DNA of 64,000 bases. Source: Siniperca chuatsi (Eukaryota; Chordata; Actinopteri; Centrarchiformes; Sinipercidae). The notes beneath the pieces were generated by a model that ran no database searches, was not told the origin of the DNA, and saw only the letters and a list, made by a program, of their open reading frames with translations. This document shows positions 23,360 through 34,800 of the stretch, piece by piece. A program made the translations under genes and the position numbers. Within the stretch, counting starts at the first letter, position 1. Every line of letters begins with the position of its first letter. The stretch covers positions 6,209,784 through 6,273,783 of the forward strand of contig NC_058061.1 of NCBI RefSeq assembly GCF_020085105.1, read 5' to 3'.

Positions 23360-24760
23360 AAGCCTTTGTCCGTTACGTATCTCAGAAGGCAGAAGATAGT
23401 GTTATTGTACTTGCAATGACCTGCAGGGTATTTCTTGTCTCCAACTTGAGCTTGGTTTCTGGTTGCATACTGTATATGTGTCCTCAGGCTTTGTATTTCA
23501 GCCACTTAACCCTTTTAACCATGTTTTTTTGTTAACATTTATGGGAACGTGAAGAACAGTTTTATCATCACAAATACAGACTCTGTTGAGCTCTAGATGT
23601 GTACTGTTCCTTTTTAATTTCCAGAGTTCAGTATTTAATCCCTTAATTTGTGGTTTTGTGACAGACCAGGCCGTTGCTTTTAATTGCCAAAAAACAATTT
23701 CCTTTCTTTCTTTTGCCTAGTTTTGTGACCTTTTTTCTGAGTTTGTACAGATGTGATACTGTGTGGTTTAACAATCAGTTTGGTTTGTAAAAATTTTAAT
23801 ATAACATTTAACATAATATAAACTAATGAGATTGAGGGTTGTTGTATATTTTATGTGATGAAGATGTGTACATTGGACGGAGATTGCACTGAAGAAGACG
23901 TCAACAAGGTGCTTCACTGGATTGGAGGAATAAACTGGAACAGTGTTTGAGGTGTCTTCGAAATTGTACAAACAGTAAACCAACCTTCGTAGGGGTCTTG
24001 TCACTTAACCTTGAGAACCACCTGCTGCCTACCTTTCAGAAGTGTTTGTGTGTTTTTTACACATTAAGACTCATTAATGAGCGTCCAATCCTCCGGTTTC
24101 AACCCCTCGCTTCTTTCAAAAAAGGACCACAGAAAAAAGCCTCCACAACTGCTGTGCCACAAATGAAAATGGATCTCTTTTTTCCCCTCAAAATGGATGT
24201 TGTCAAGGACTTGTGTAACTGGTATTAGTTAGGACTACTGAAATAAGAAACATTACTGGACTGGGATGTTAAAGAAGCCGTTACCAGCAGCAAACTTATA
24301 GATTTAAAAAGCTTGTGTCTTTAACCAGCAGCTGCACTTGACACCGCTGTGTGTAGCACATGGAAAACACTGCCAGGTTAATACCTGTTTCAATTTACGC
24401 ACAGTTTAAAATGAAATCTGAGTCTACTTGTGTCAACTGTCATACCCAGTATGTTTGTATAGTTCAGGTAAGACTGAAAATTTTAATTTTACTTAATATT
24501 TATAATATAGTCAAGGTGGAAATATGAGCTAACAAGGACAAAAACTGACAAAATCAATGCAAAAAGCAGTGTTCAATAGACAGTTATACTGTGTCATGTA
24601 AAAGAAGTAGATCTTGATGACTACAAAAACAAAATTAAGATTAATGAATTGAAAAAAAACAGGCATGGTTACGAGTATTTTCATAATATTAAGGCTTGTA
24701 CAGTGCACATGCTTTGCATTGTATGTTTTGTGGAATAAATGGTCAACAGTGATGGTCCAG
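23360..24760 (+). other. ppp1r9b: 3' UTR region of ppp1r9b
   Basis: AT-rich sequence after the stop codon with no reading frame of note. Two AATAAA signals could end the transcript: 23929-23934 and 24734-24739. The longer form would approach or overlap the tail of the opposing PRDM9-like gene. Confidence 0.5.
23929..23934 (+). terminator. ppp1r9b: Polyadenylation signal AATAAA (proximal, ppp1r9b)
   Basis: Canonical hexamer about 570 bases after the stop codon, followed by GT-rich sequence (ggaacagtgtttgaggtgtc) typical of a downstream element. Confidence 0.5.
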
Positions 24761-24766
24761 TTGGTT

Positions 24767-24857
24767 TTTATTTCAAAGCAAGTTGACATTGAGGGACAAT
24801 AAGCATTTGTCTGTGTGACTGTGGCGAGTTCCTTTACATTTTTTTTGTTAATTTATT
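24767..24857 (-). terminator. prdm9: Candidate polyadenylation signals of the PRDM9-like gene
   Basis: Read on the minus strand, AATAAA occurs at 24857-24852 and 24772-24767, about 260 and 345 bases past the stop codon. The second lies only 28 bases beyond the distal plus-strand AATAAA of ppp1r9b. Confidence 0.35.
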
Positions 24858-25114
24858 GATGAATGACGTGTTTATATAAATGTTTTACCTCTTTGAAATA
24901 ATTAACAAAAATTGAAAATTCTAAACATCACAATCAAATTTTTGGCTATGAAATGCTTTAGCTTTAAACAAACTTAAGTTTAACTTAAAATAATGTTATT
25001 TACAGGTCATTCAAAAACTCTCTGCAACTCTTGAAGAGTACAATCGTGAAGTACTTGACCATTAAGTGCAAATCAGTTTACACTGGCAGCATTTAAGTCT
25101 TTTTCTAAATGTGA

Positions 25115-28100
25115 CTACAAATGCATCTTCTGATGGTGTCTCCTGAGGTGATAGTTTCGGGAAAAGCTCTTCCCGCACTGGGTGCATTTGAACATCCTCT
25201 GTCCCAGGTGAAGCATTTGGTGAGCTTTGAGACTCTGCGGGCGGCTGAAGCTTTTGCAACATTCGGGGCAGCTGTAGGGCCTCACTCCCGTGTGCTTCCT
25301 CTCATGTCGTTTCAGGTCTCCCGACTGCCGAAAGCTCTCCCCACAGTGGGTGCACAGGTACGGCTTCTCCCCGGTGTGAGTCCTGAGATGCACGTTGAGT
25401 TGGCCGGTGTAAGAGAAGCTTTTGCTGCAGTGAGGGCAGTTGTAAGGCTTCTCGCCTGTGTGAATGCGCTGATGTTGCTTGAGACCGTAGTGGTTTGAGA
25501 AGCCCTTTCCACAGTCAGTGCACAAGTACAGTACCTTCACCTGCTGGAAGCACGTGTGAGATTTGAAAGCTTTGGCGCTTGCACACCTCTTCCCGCAATG
25601 AGGGCATATACATTCTTTTTCCCCCTCCTCTTCCTCCAGCTGATCCATGAGGCTGTCCGAATCGCAGTGGGACAGAAACTCCACAGGGTGGTGCCTCTTG
25701 ATGTGTTTAATAAGGTAGCTCTTCATAGTGAAGGAGAACTGACAAAATGAACATGGGAAAAGCTCAGACGTGCAGTGATACTTCATACAAGTCTTGCTCT
25801 TCTGATGCTGTTTAAGGTTACCAGATGTAGTTAAGACTTTACCACAGCGTTCACAGCTGTAAGATTTTGCCTTCACATGTACCATCTGCTCGTGTCTTTT
25901 CAGGAAGCCAAACTTATTAAAGGTCGCCCCACACTGACCGCACTTGTGCTGTCTTAAAGTGCACTTATGTGCTTTGAGATCATCTGGGTTTCCGTATGTT
26001 CGTTTGCAACGATTACAGCTAAACCATTTGTATTTTGTTAACTTTCCATTTCTGGCAGCAGGTGGTTCAGTGGAGCTCCTCTCAGTCTGAGCAGGGATGG
26101 CTAATGGTTTCTTGCAGATGGCCACCCTTCGTTTTGGAGCTATGAGCTTGGTTATGGCAGAAATTTTAGATCTAGCTCCAAGTCGCTGAGGCCTCTGAGA
26201 GGGACGTTTTTGGATAGATTCAACTGTTTCAGCCACTGAGGATTGTGGAATGAAGTCTGGATCATGGCTCTGATCATCACCAGCTGGCACTGGATCATCC
26301 TCTTGATTTTCCACTGTGGTCTCCTCTGAGTGATGCTCACTTATGTGCTGCTGAAGGGTGTCTACTGAAGAAAAAGCCACTAAACACTCAGCACAGCTAA
26401 AGGGCATGGTGGTGCATTCCTCTGGAGCCTGATTAAGATTTTCTCCACTTTTGCTTTGCTTTTGGTGACGCAGAAGGTGCCTGGTCAGGTCGTTGTACTG
26501 GCCAAAGCACTTCTGACACACAGTGCAGACGTATGGACGTAACCTTTCATGGACAGTCACCTTGTGTTTTTTGAGGGATGCATCATTTGTGAAGTTCTTA
26601 CCACAGTCTGAACAATTGGATTGGGATGTTTCTGCCTCTCCTGCAGAAGTATTCTCCGTTTCCATTACATCCATAGCTCCTTGTAGATTCTCACTTTCAT
26701 TCATTTCCTTTGTTTCCTGTGCTACAGCTGGATCCGCAGTGTTAAAAAGTTCAGACCTCTGTGTCAAGCTCTCGTTCTTCTCACTAAGAATTTTGTTCTG
26801 ATTAGGAACAATGTATGCCTCTTTTATCACAGCCGGCTTTCTGTGAACTAGCTGGTGTCTGATTAAGCCAGATGCCTGGCTAAAACTCCGCCTGCACTGT
26901 GGGCAGCAGTAGGGACGTTTGTTTGAGTGGACGCAAAGCTTGTGCCTCCTGAGGTGAGGTATTTGCTTGAAAATCTTCCCGCAATCACCACATGTATTGG
27001 ATGTGACAGGATCAACAGATAATACCACCAGAGATGCTGCAGAGTGACCTGAGTCAGCACTGGAAGTGGGATTTTCAGGTTCAACTGCCTCAGCGGCTGG
27101 TGTTGAACAGTCCCCTTTAGGCTGTATGTGGAAGTATTCTGTATGTCGCTGGAGGAAGGCCTCTGTAGTGAAGGACAGCGGACAGTGGGAACACAGGAAG
27201 ATCTGAGATGTCGCAGTTGTATTAGTCTCTACAATTTAGAGGAGAAGGGGAAAAATTATGTCAACATAAACTGACCAGATTGGACCAGAAAATAATATTG
27301 CATTGTAAGAATTTTCCGGTTTCCAGTGACATTTTTATTGACAAAAGTCAATAAAAAAACAACTACAAATATCACATTTTTCATGACTAGTGAAACTTAG
27401 GTAGTAAACGTACCTGTTGCATTCAACTTCATCAACCACACCTGGGTCCAAGCTTCACTAAAATGGGTGAGAAGTTTGCTGCTGGGCCACACCATGAGCT
27501 CATCTCCAGGGTGTATGGTGCGGCAGCAATGAAAAAGGATGCTACCTTTGTACTGGACTGCCAGCAAATTCGTCTCGTCTTTATTACGAGCACAATTGAC
27601 GTACCTGTAAGAAGTGAGACAGTAAAAAATATTAAGTGGAACAACAGACAGTGAATATAAACATGGACAGATTTTTAGATACAACATCATTTGCAATATG
27701 AAGTGAGATACCATAAGGTTAACTATGAAACACAAAAAGCATGTCTAAAACACTGACGTTCTGACAATGGAAATGGGTTATACTTTCAGACTACAAATTC
27801 AAATCTTACCTACTGAAAGCACTAGACACGAGGCACAAGACTGGGTCTTGGTGTGGTTGTGAGTAAAAGCTTACCACCTGGCTACTCTAGTTACTGACTC
27901 GGTCTCTTGTGTGTATGACTGCTCAACCTGGATGTGTGTGTGATTGTTTACCTTCATCACTTTCAGGCACCTGGATTCAGTCATTTTACACGACAGCGGT
28001 AACAGCAATTCTGCCTGGAAAACTGAAGTCCAGTCTTCCAGGAAATTGAGCAAGTGATTTATTCATTTGGTCAATTTCTGTAGCTGCCAAATTCAGCTGC

Positions 28101-30290
28101 ATTGTTAGCTCATTTTAATTCTCTATGTTAATGCTGTTTTCTGGCACAGCCTAATGCACAGCCTGGCGTCCTAATGGGGGTTTCTCAATTAACAGTCTTG
28201 CCTGCGTTTTTATTTTTTCTTTCTGATCGTCAAAGCCTGTTTATAGGTGTTGAGGATACCAATGAATATGTGAAAAAAAGTTGTATGAAGCTTTGTGTGG
28301 CTCCAGAGGGAGCCGATAAATTGCCTCAAGTGACATAATTTGAGTCAGTAGGGGCTAAAGACCTGCTCCTCATCTCTGCTTGAGGCTAGCAGCTTGAGGC
28401 TACATTAGCTGCTACTAGCATAACACACCCGAATCTCTGACTGAACTGTTGGCGGTCGAGTTGCATTGTGGGTGACTGTAGGCGCCAGGTTTTGACGAGG
28501 AAGAAGAACGTGTGGAATAAAAGGGACGATATCTCTGATTCTGCTGCTTCGAGTTTGATTATTTTTTTAAGCAGTCCATTGTGAGTCTGAATGTTATAGA
28601 AGTGCATGTTATAGAGTACTCCTTTAAATGAATTCTGAGACCAAAAGAGACACAGACAAACACAGCCACAATAGTAGAATTCAATACATTACCTCATCCA
28701 GTTTGAGTGTGATTCTCTGGCAGCATCAATATACTCATACTCCTCTTTTCCTTTGTAAATCTGCAGCAAATGAGAATATTTTCAAGACAAAATACGCACG
28801 TATAACAATAACAACAAGAAGAAGTATTTAGAAAGGAGAAATCTCAACTACAAGTCAAGACTCAATGTCACTTTTATCATTTTTCAGTTAAACATATCCA
28901 AGCTCACCTCCCAGGAGAAGTCACTTGCCATGGCATTTTCTCTTGTTGTCACTTCCCCCTCATATGGTCCAAAATGCATTCCTGGAGACACGATTGGTCC
29001 GTGATTTATGACTCCAACGCCTGCATTGGGAATGCTAGATCTGCCAATCATCAGGCCATAGGGAAGAGTGAGGAGGGCCCTCTGGGGGACGCCCATGCTC
29101 GTTGGAAAGTCAAGAACAAAAGATGGGCCATTAATGTTAGCGGGATCACTCTGGTCCTGGAAGAGAGTCAGACACTCCTCACAATCTAGAAAATGTAAAA
29201 AAAAGGCAGAAAACAAGAATATAGCAATTGAACTTCATACTTATCAGTATAAAACCACTTATTATTTAACACATGTAGATATTACTAGCATGCACATTAA
29301 TATCAGAATCAATGACATCTCAAAATCACTTCTCAAAACGCATCAAAAGCTTTTTATTAATGCTAGCACACTGTTTTATTTACAACATGTCTCATCACTT
29401 TATTATCATTGTTTTTATCTTACATTATTGTTGGGTTTTTTTTTCCATTTTATTTTTGTTAATATTTTAACTGTGATTTTATTTAGCTCATTGCAGTCCT
29501 GAAATGTTTAAATCCTGGTCCAACCACATAAAGCACTTTGTAACTTTGTTTTGACAAGTGCTGTATAAATAAAGTTGAATTATTATTATTACATGGCACA
29601 TTTAAATGTCATTCCATCTAAAATAAAAACTTTAACTATGGCACCTTGTTGGGAAATAAAGTACACCCAAGGCTTCTGTAAGTTTCAGATGTGTAGCTCA
29701 AGTGGATGATAGTAAGTTTAAACATTTGATCTATTGTTACTGTGCCATATTTAGATCACATTCTTCCTTATTTTAGTATTTTAGTATGCACTGTGTGGAA
29801 CCCGGCTGGTTCAATGTATTTTCATTAATGGAAAGGCAATTTCAGTCATAAGAGGAATTTAACAACAATGTTAATGCCATACATGACATTTCGTTCATTT
29901 TCTGTCTTTGGTTTGTGGTTCTCCAAGTTTTCCAAGATAATGTGGGAACTTTGCATTAAGTCCAAGTTTGCTGTGAATATAACTAGAATGTCTCTTGCTT
30001 ACAGAAGCCACCATCACCCTCTGGGTTATCTCCATGCCCCACAGTGTCCAGTAACCTCTGGATTGGCGTTTCTGCTGGCTCCAAAACCGGTATCACTAGA
30101 AGAACAAAGACACTACTTTAGAAACTTATATATGAAAACGTCACATCACCAGTTTAAATGTCAAACGCAATGAAATACGGAAACGTATCATACCTGCAGG
30201 AGTGTTGTGTTCAGGGGGTAGACACTCCTCTGTTACAACAACCTCCTCGGTTGTCTCAACCCACTCCACACCGTTGCCCCTGCCCGACAT
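25115..30290 (-). CDS. prdm9: PRDM9-like PR/SET-domain zinc-finger protein (teleost PRDM9-beta type), 6 coding exons
   Basis: Predicted nuclear DNA-binding protein of the PRDM family. Coding exons on the minus strand: 30290-30194, 30071-30003, 29185-28908, 28760-28693, 27604-27414, 27228-25115. All phases agree, giving 938 residues. A YCEEC pre-SET zinc knuckle (56-60) precedes a PR/SET domain to about residue 225, with LPYGLMIG, HFGPYEG, YVNCARN and PGDELMVW blocks like PRDM9. A SET-proximal finger lies at 245-268. About 15 more fingers follow in three groups: two isolated pairs plus one single finger, an irregular C2H2/C2HC group, and five C-terminal fingers, the first three followed by TGEKP/TGVRP linkers. 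There is no KRAB or SSXRD domain. The tyrosine matching mammalian Tyr276 is kept (Y130), but those matching Tyr341 and Tyr357 are Phe195 and Pro211, so methyltransferase activity is doubtful. Family membership is firm. The exact orthologue name is less so, with another PRDM member or a ZNF408-like gene as the alternative. Confidence 0.85.
28100..28627. repeat. Possible TIR element in a PRDM9-like intron
   Basis: The right end TATAGAGTACTCCTTTAAA has the same CCTTTAA terminus as the other MITEs here and resembles a common fish repeat. I could not define the left end. Confidence 0.35.
29450..29595 (+). mobile_element. L2-like LINE 3' tail
   Basis: AAGCACTTTGTAACTTTGTT, TTGACAAGTGCTGTATAAAT and AAAGTTGAATTATTATTATT are the characteristic 3' UTR and ATT-repeat tail of fish L2-type elements. 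It is inserted opposite to the PRDM9-like gene, between its exons 2 and 3. The 5' limit is unclear. Confidence 0.7.
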
Positions 30291-30770
30291 GAGTGCAGAC
30301 TCTGTGGAGATTTGATGGAAACTATTAACTAGCAGTCTTTATGACAGCTGCTCACACAGATACACACAAAACGCTAAAACAACAGCTAGGCAGCTAACGC
30401 TAGCACGTTACCCTAGCTCGCCAGCAACCATTTAACTGGCTAACATTATATTTCATACACATGGGGAAGAACCGTTGATAAGATTAAGTGGAAAGAGTGC
30501 TGTCAGGTTAGTCTGTTATGGCTAATAAGACAGCATTATCACAGATATCCGAGAGTTAACAACGTTAACTGCTATGTGGCTAACACAGATGCATCCGCAA
30601 GATGAAGACTAGCATAACAATTTCCAGTTAATACTTTCTACATTAATGCATATTAACCTTTGCACCTACTCGAATCACAGCGGCTATATTCCTCGGACTG
30701 TTTTGCTAACTACAGTACCAAAGTGGTTTTAGCTGTTGCCATATGGTCTTCCAAAACTATCCAAGACCGA

Positions 30771-30800
30771 AAGATGGCTGTAAGACGCTTCCCCGGAAGT
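30771..30800. promoter_or_regulatory. prdm9: Candidate core promoter of the PRDM9-like gene (YY1- and ETS-like motifs)
   Basis: AAGATGGCTG (30771-30780) resembles the YY1 core and CCGGAAGT (30793-30800) is a consensus ETS site. Both are common in TATA-less promoters. They sit about 480-510 bases upstream of the start codon. A CTCCACAG acceptor lies immediately 5' of the first coding exon, consistent with a spliced leader. Motif evidence only. Confidence 0.4.
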
Positions 30801-31061
30801 ACATAAATCCCACTTTGACTTTCAGCATAATGTTCCACATTTATGTCTTTTCAAAATAAAAGTGGTAAGTTAATAATTAGTTATTAGTTAGTAGTTAGTT
30901 ATTTGCGGTTTATCCACTATCGCAATCGTTCACAGTATTTTCCCATTGAGACCAACTAGCAACATTGAAGCGAAACATATGACACAATACCTAACTACTT
31001 TGCTTAAATCACTGACTCATATTTCATGTAAAGATTTCCTTCATCGCTCCGTCTTACAACG

Positions 31062-31132
31062 GCGCCGCTGGTGTAGTGGTATCATGCAAGATTCCCATTC
31101 TTGCGACCCGGGTTCGATTCCCGGGCGGCGCA
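31062..31132 (+). tRNA. tRNA-Gly (anticodon CCC)
   Basis: A complete 71-nt cloverleaf. The acceptor stem GCGCCGC pairs perfectly with GCGGCGC, followed by discriminator A. The D arm carries the internal A-box TGGTGTAGTGG. The anticodon stem CAAGA/TCTTG holds loop TTCCCAT with anticodon CCC at 31094-31096. The T arm is CCCGG-GTTCGATT-CCGGG. A TTTT polymerase III terminator follows at 31137-31140. No intron and no CCA are encoded, as expected for a eukaryote. It lies in the spacer between the divergent PRDM9-like gene and fbxw10, transcribed toward fbxw10. Confidence 0.97.
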
Positions 31133-31759
31133 CATGTTTTGTTTCAGGCTGACAACAATATTCAACGTGATTAACATGATTCAATTAAATTGATAAAAGC
31201 AGGGTTACCTACAACGCCTTATCTATCTACAGCATATTGTTCAATAAATTCACAAAATGATACTCAGTTCCAAGAACAATTTTCAGGAAGATAGATTGAA
31301 ATACACACCAACTAAAACATTAAGATTTAATAACATAGGCTACATCCAAGTAGGTGAAAATAACAGACGCGTATATATAAATAAAGCAACAATGAACAAC
31401 AACATAATGTCTATATACAAGTCGAGCTGTTCTGTAAATTGTAAACAAGTGCTGGAACAAAAATATAATAAATAATGATTATGTAATAGGTTACTTTATA
31501 TACATGATGTAGGTGGATATGCATACCATGTGTACATGTCTATATACAGTATATACAGCGTCCTTGGCTTTATACTTAACAATGATGATGATGATATGTA
31601 CATGTAAAAAAAACTGTGTATTTAAACTATAAAATATATAATTTAAAATTTACTTCTGTGCACCGTTGGTTGTTTCGTGATGAAACATGTTAGAAAACGA
31701 ACAATGGACAAACGAGACTGCGTGGAGACTGAAGCTAAGCTAGCTGGCGCGTGGAACCT

Positions 31760-31772
31760 GTTGCCTGGCAAC
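31760..31772. promoter_or_regulatory. fbxw10: RFX X-box 1 upstream of fbxw10
   Basis: GTTGCCTGGCAAC is a perfect match to the RFX-family X-box consensus (GTNRCC-N-RGYAAC type), an imperfect palindrome with a single central base. It lies 106 bases upstream of the fbxw10 start codon. Confidence 0.75.
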
Positions 31773-31823
31773 CTGCTGAATATTGTCTGTATGTTTGTCG
31801 ATATTGTTCAAAGAAAAACAACC

Positions 31824-31836
31824 GTTGCCTGGCAAC
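31824..31836. promoter_or_regulatory. fbxw10: RFX X-box 2 upstream of fbxw10
   Basis: A second identical GTTGCCTGGCAAC, 64 bases after the first (start to start) and 41 bases before the start codon. Two exact copies of a 13-mer this close together are unlikely by chance. Confidence 0.75.
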
Positions 31837-31877
31837 GAGAGCACCACAAACTACTTAAACTAGCTTAAAGCATCGAA

Positions 31878-34800
31878 ATGAAGTCTGTTAAGTTTGGTAG
31901 AAGTGTGTCGGCGTGCGAGCTGAACTATAAAACGGCGGAGGGATGTCTCAGCATGTGCGGGATGTGTCCATCTTGCGTTTTTGCCCCCAATCCACCGGGC
32001 TCCATTCACTGTTTGTGGAAGGTGTCGGATGAATTCAAGAGGAGATTCGTGGTGGAGCTGCTTTTACGGTGTAGAAACATCCAAGTGCTCCAAAGAATCC
32101 AGAGTGTGCTGGGTGTAACATCATGGACTTTATTCACTTACGCCAGGTCAAGGAGCCCAACCTCACCTCAAGATTACCCCTCCCGCAGTAACGTTACGGA
32201 CCGAGCGCTGTATGGGAAACCACTTGGCATGGACATGAATGGGATCTGGAACTGGTTCAGTAGCAGCCCTGACTGTATAAAAGCACGCTATCTTTGCCGT
32301 CTTTTTTCACTCTGTGACTCGGAGCTATTACGCATTGTCGCTAATTTAACCAGCGTGCTTCTGGTCAGACAAAAGCGAGGGTTTCTGCAATTTAATGGTA
32401 AGACCACAAAGGGAAAAAAAGACAACACTAAGATAATATTTTGGTCGTTTTTATTTACTTTATTTACTGCAACAGACCCTTTACTTAATCTTTACAGAGT
32501 CCTTTGAATTTTAAATTGTGCAAGCTCACCTCAGAACTGTTTGGCTTGCAGTGCAATTTCTGCTGGGTACCGCCAGAGGTCGGTAAAGGACGCTGCTCTA
32601 GAGTTGGCTTTACATTTATGAAGTGATTTAATGAACCAAGATCTTTGCTCAGTGACACACGAGCTTTGCATTGTTTATTTTGATTCTTAATCATTCGTAT
32701 CATATGAAAATCGTATGCCCTTTTCAGTGAGTAGTCGCAATACCAATCAACATGATCAAGACAATGATGAAGACTCAGATGACCCTGCTCTTATGGTAGT
32801 GCCTGGATCCTCAAAGTCTGTGTCTGGAGTCAGCCGATACCGAGACTTCATAGGCTGCCTACCTGTTGATCTGTCAAAGAGGATATTAGGTAAGTCAGCA
32901 TATAAGTAACGCTAATGAAATGTCTAAGTTCTCTGATAATTTGCAGTACTCTTGTTAGCTGCAACAGAAACACATGCAGTGTTTGCAAGCTGCCAGATTG
33001 ACAGCCATTTGTATTATTGATATATTTCAATTAGTTTTTCTGTTTTCTGTTATGTTATTTTTATGCAACATTATACATATACATTATACATGTTGCAAAT
33101 TCATTTGATAATGTGCACTTCTTTAGCGCTTTAAGATACTGTATCCAGACACACACAGTCAAACAGTAATGGAGTCAACTTTTCACTGTCTCTATGTTCA
33201 ACCTGAAGTGTGCATTGACATGTCCTTAAACTGATAGTATAAAGAAACTAAGCCAGTCTAATGTTACTATGGGGATGCAACTTAATTACTCAAGAATGCT
33301 CTTGTTAAATCCATCCCATTCAAGTGGGTAGCCCTTGGATATAAGAACCATAAAGCCCTGCTAAGCAACCAATTGGCTGTCTGCTCCCATTGACCTCTTT
33401 CTTAAAAAGATGTATTACTGAAAGGAAAAATATGACATACAAAAGGCGTCCAGGCAATGTAATACATTGTGACAAAGTGATGACAATTAAATTTACATTT
33501 GGTATTTTTTAATAAATAACAAAAATCAAACACTTTCATCCTTGAATTGAGTAAAGTGGTTAACATATTTTCAACGTTTTGTTTGTCTGTAAACTCTTAC
33601 TGTAACATTGTACACACATGCAAACATTACACTGTGCATGTGTGTCTTCTACCAGGTCTGTTAGATGAGCACACTTTGAGACGCTGCCAGAAGGTCTGTC
33701 GATACTGGCAGCACCTTGCACAGGAAACCGTGGAGGAAATCAAGTTCAGAAGAATTTTTCAGGATCAAATTAATACAATGATGAAGGTGGAGCATTTGTA
33801 TGTTTACATGATTTAGTAATATGACTAGTTAATCATGCATAAAGGATTTGAATATTTAAAAGTGTTCAAAGTTGTTGTTTTTGGCGATGAGGGGGATACA
33901 AAACTTTTTTAGATGAATATGTGGTGAAGTTTAACAATACATTTTTTTTCTATAAAATTACATAATCAGTAATTTTTTTTTCTGTTCTAGAGGTGCAAAG
34001 GTATTAATATAGTAAGTCCTACCTACGCCAACATAGTCGAAGTCCCTGTACCTGTCAAGGATGATGAGAAAGTGGATATTCATCCTAGTGTCCAAAAGGT
34101 CAACAAATCAATACCATAGCTCTATAAACTTCAGTTTTTTTTTTCAGTGATTGTCAATACGTGAATTATCTTTTCTTTGATTGCTTTAACAGGTAAAGCC
34201 ATTTGAAGCTGCTTATGCCAAAATCAAAACTCAGACAGTGCAAATGGAAGAGCGAAATGTTTATTGTGGTGCATATTTCACCAAGGTGCTGCTGAACAAG
34301 TTAGTATGTTCAATTTCCTTTTTGGATGTAGCTAGATACATATTTTGCCTAACTAAACCCTGCACGTTGGAATAAAAACATGCATTATCTCATGCATTAC
34401 CTCGTACAACTGATGTAATTGTTATGTTAATATTGTGTTTGGGTTTGACAGAGAAGATCCTCATCGGGTGGTGGACTACAGAGGTGGATCGTTAATGGCC
34501 ACGGGCTCCAAGGACCGTGTGGTGCATCTGCTTTATGTGGCGTCAGAAACCAAAGTTGTGTCCGTGATGAAGGGCCATGTTGGCAGCATCCGGGCAGTGC
34601 TGCTCTGTGAGGACAGAGACGTGGTGATAACTGCGAGCTGCGACTCAAGTATCAGGTGAGGAGGAGATGGAAGCTGGTGCATGTCATCATAACTCACATT
34701 TATGGTTATCATTTTGTCAATGTATGATAACTGATTAGACTGAGGATGCAGATAATGATACATTCCTCCTTGTGACTTAATCAGATTTAATAGGGTCGGT

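Noticed and set aside
25121..25498. 125-codon plus-strand frame
   Set aside because: Antisense of the zinc-finger exon. The repeated VRLLxxV pattern is the complement of the HTGEKP-type linkers.
31677..31868. 63-codon frame just upstream of fbxw10
   Set aside because: It has no homology and contains the two X-boxes, so it is probably promoter rather than transcribed uORF. It stops before the fbxw10 ATG and cannot be an N-terminal extension.
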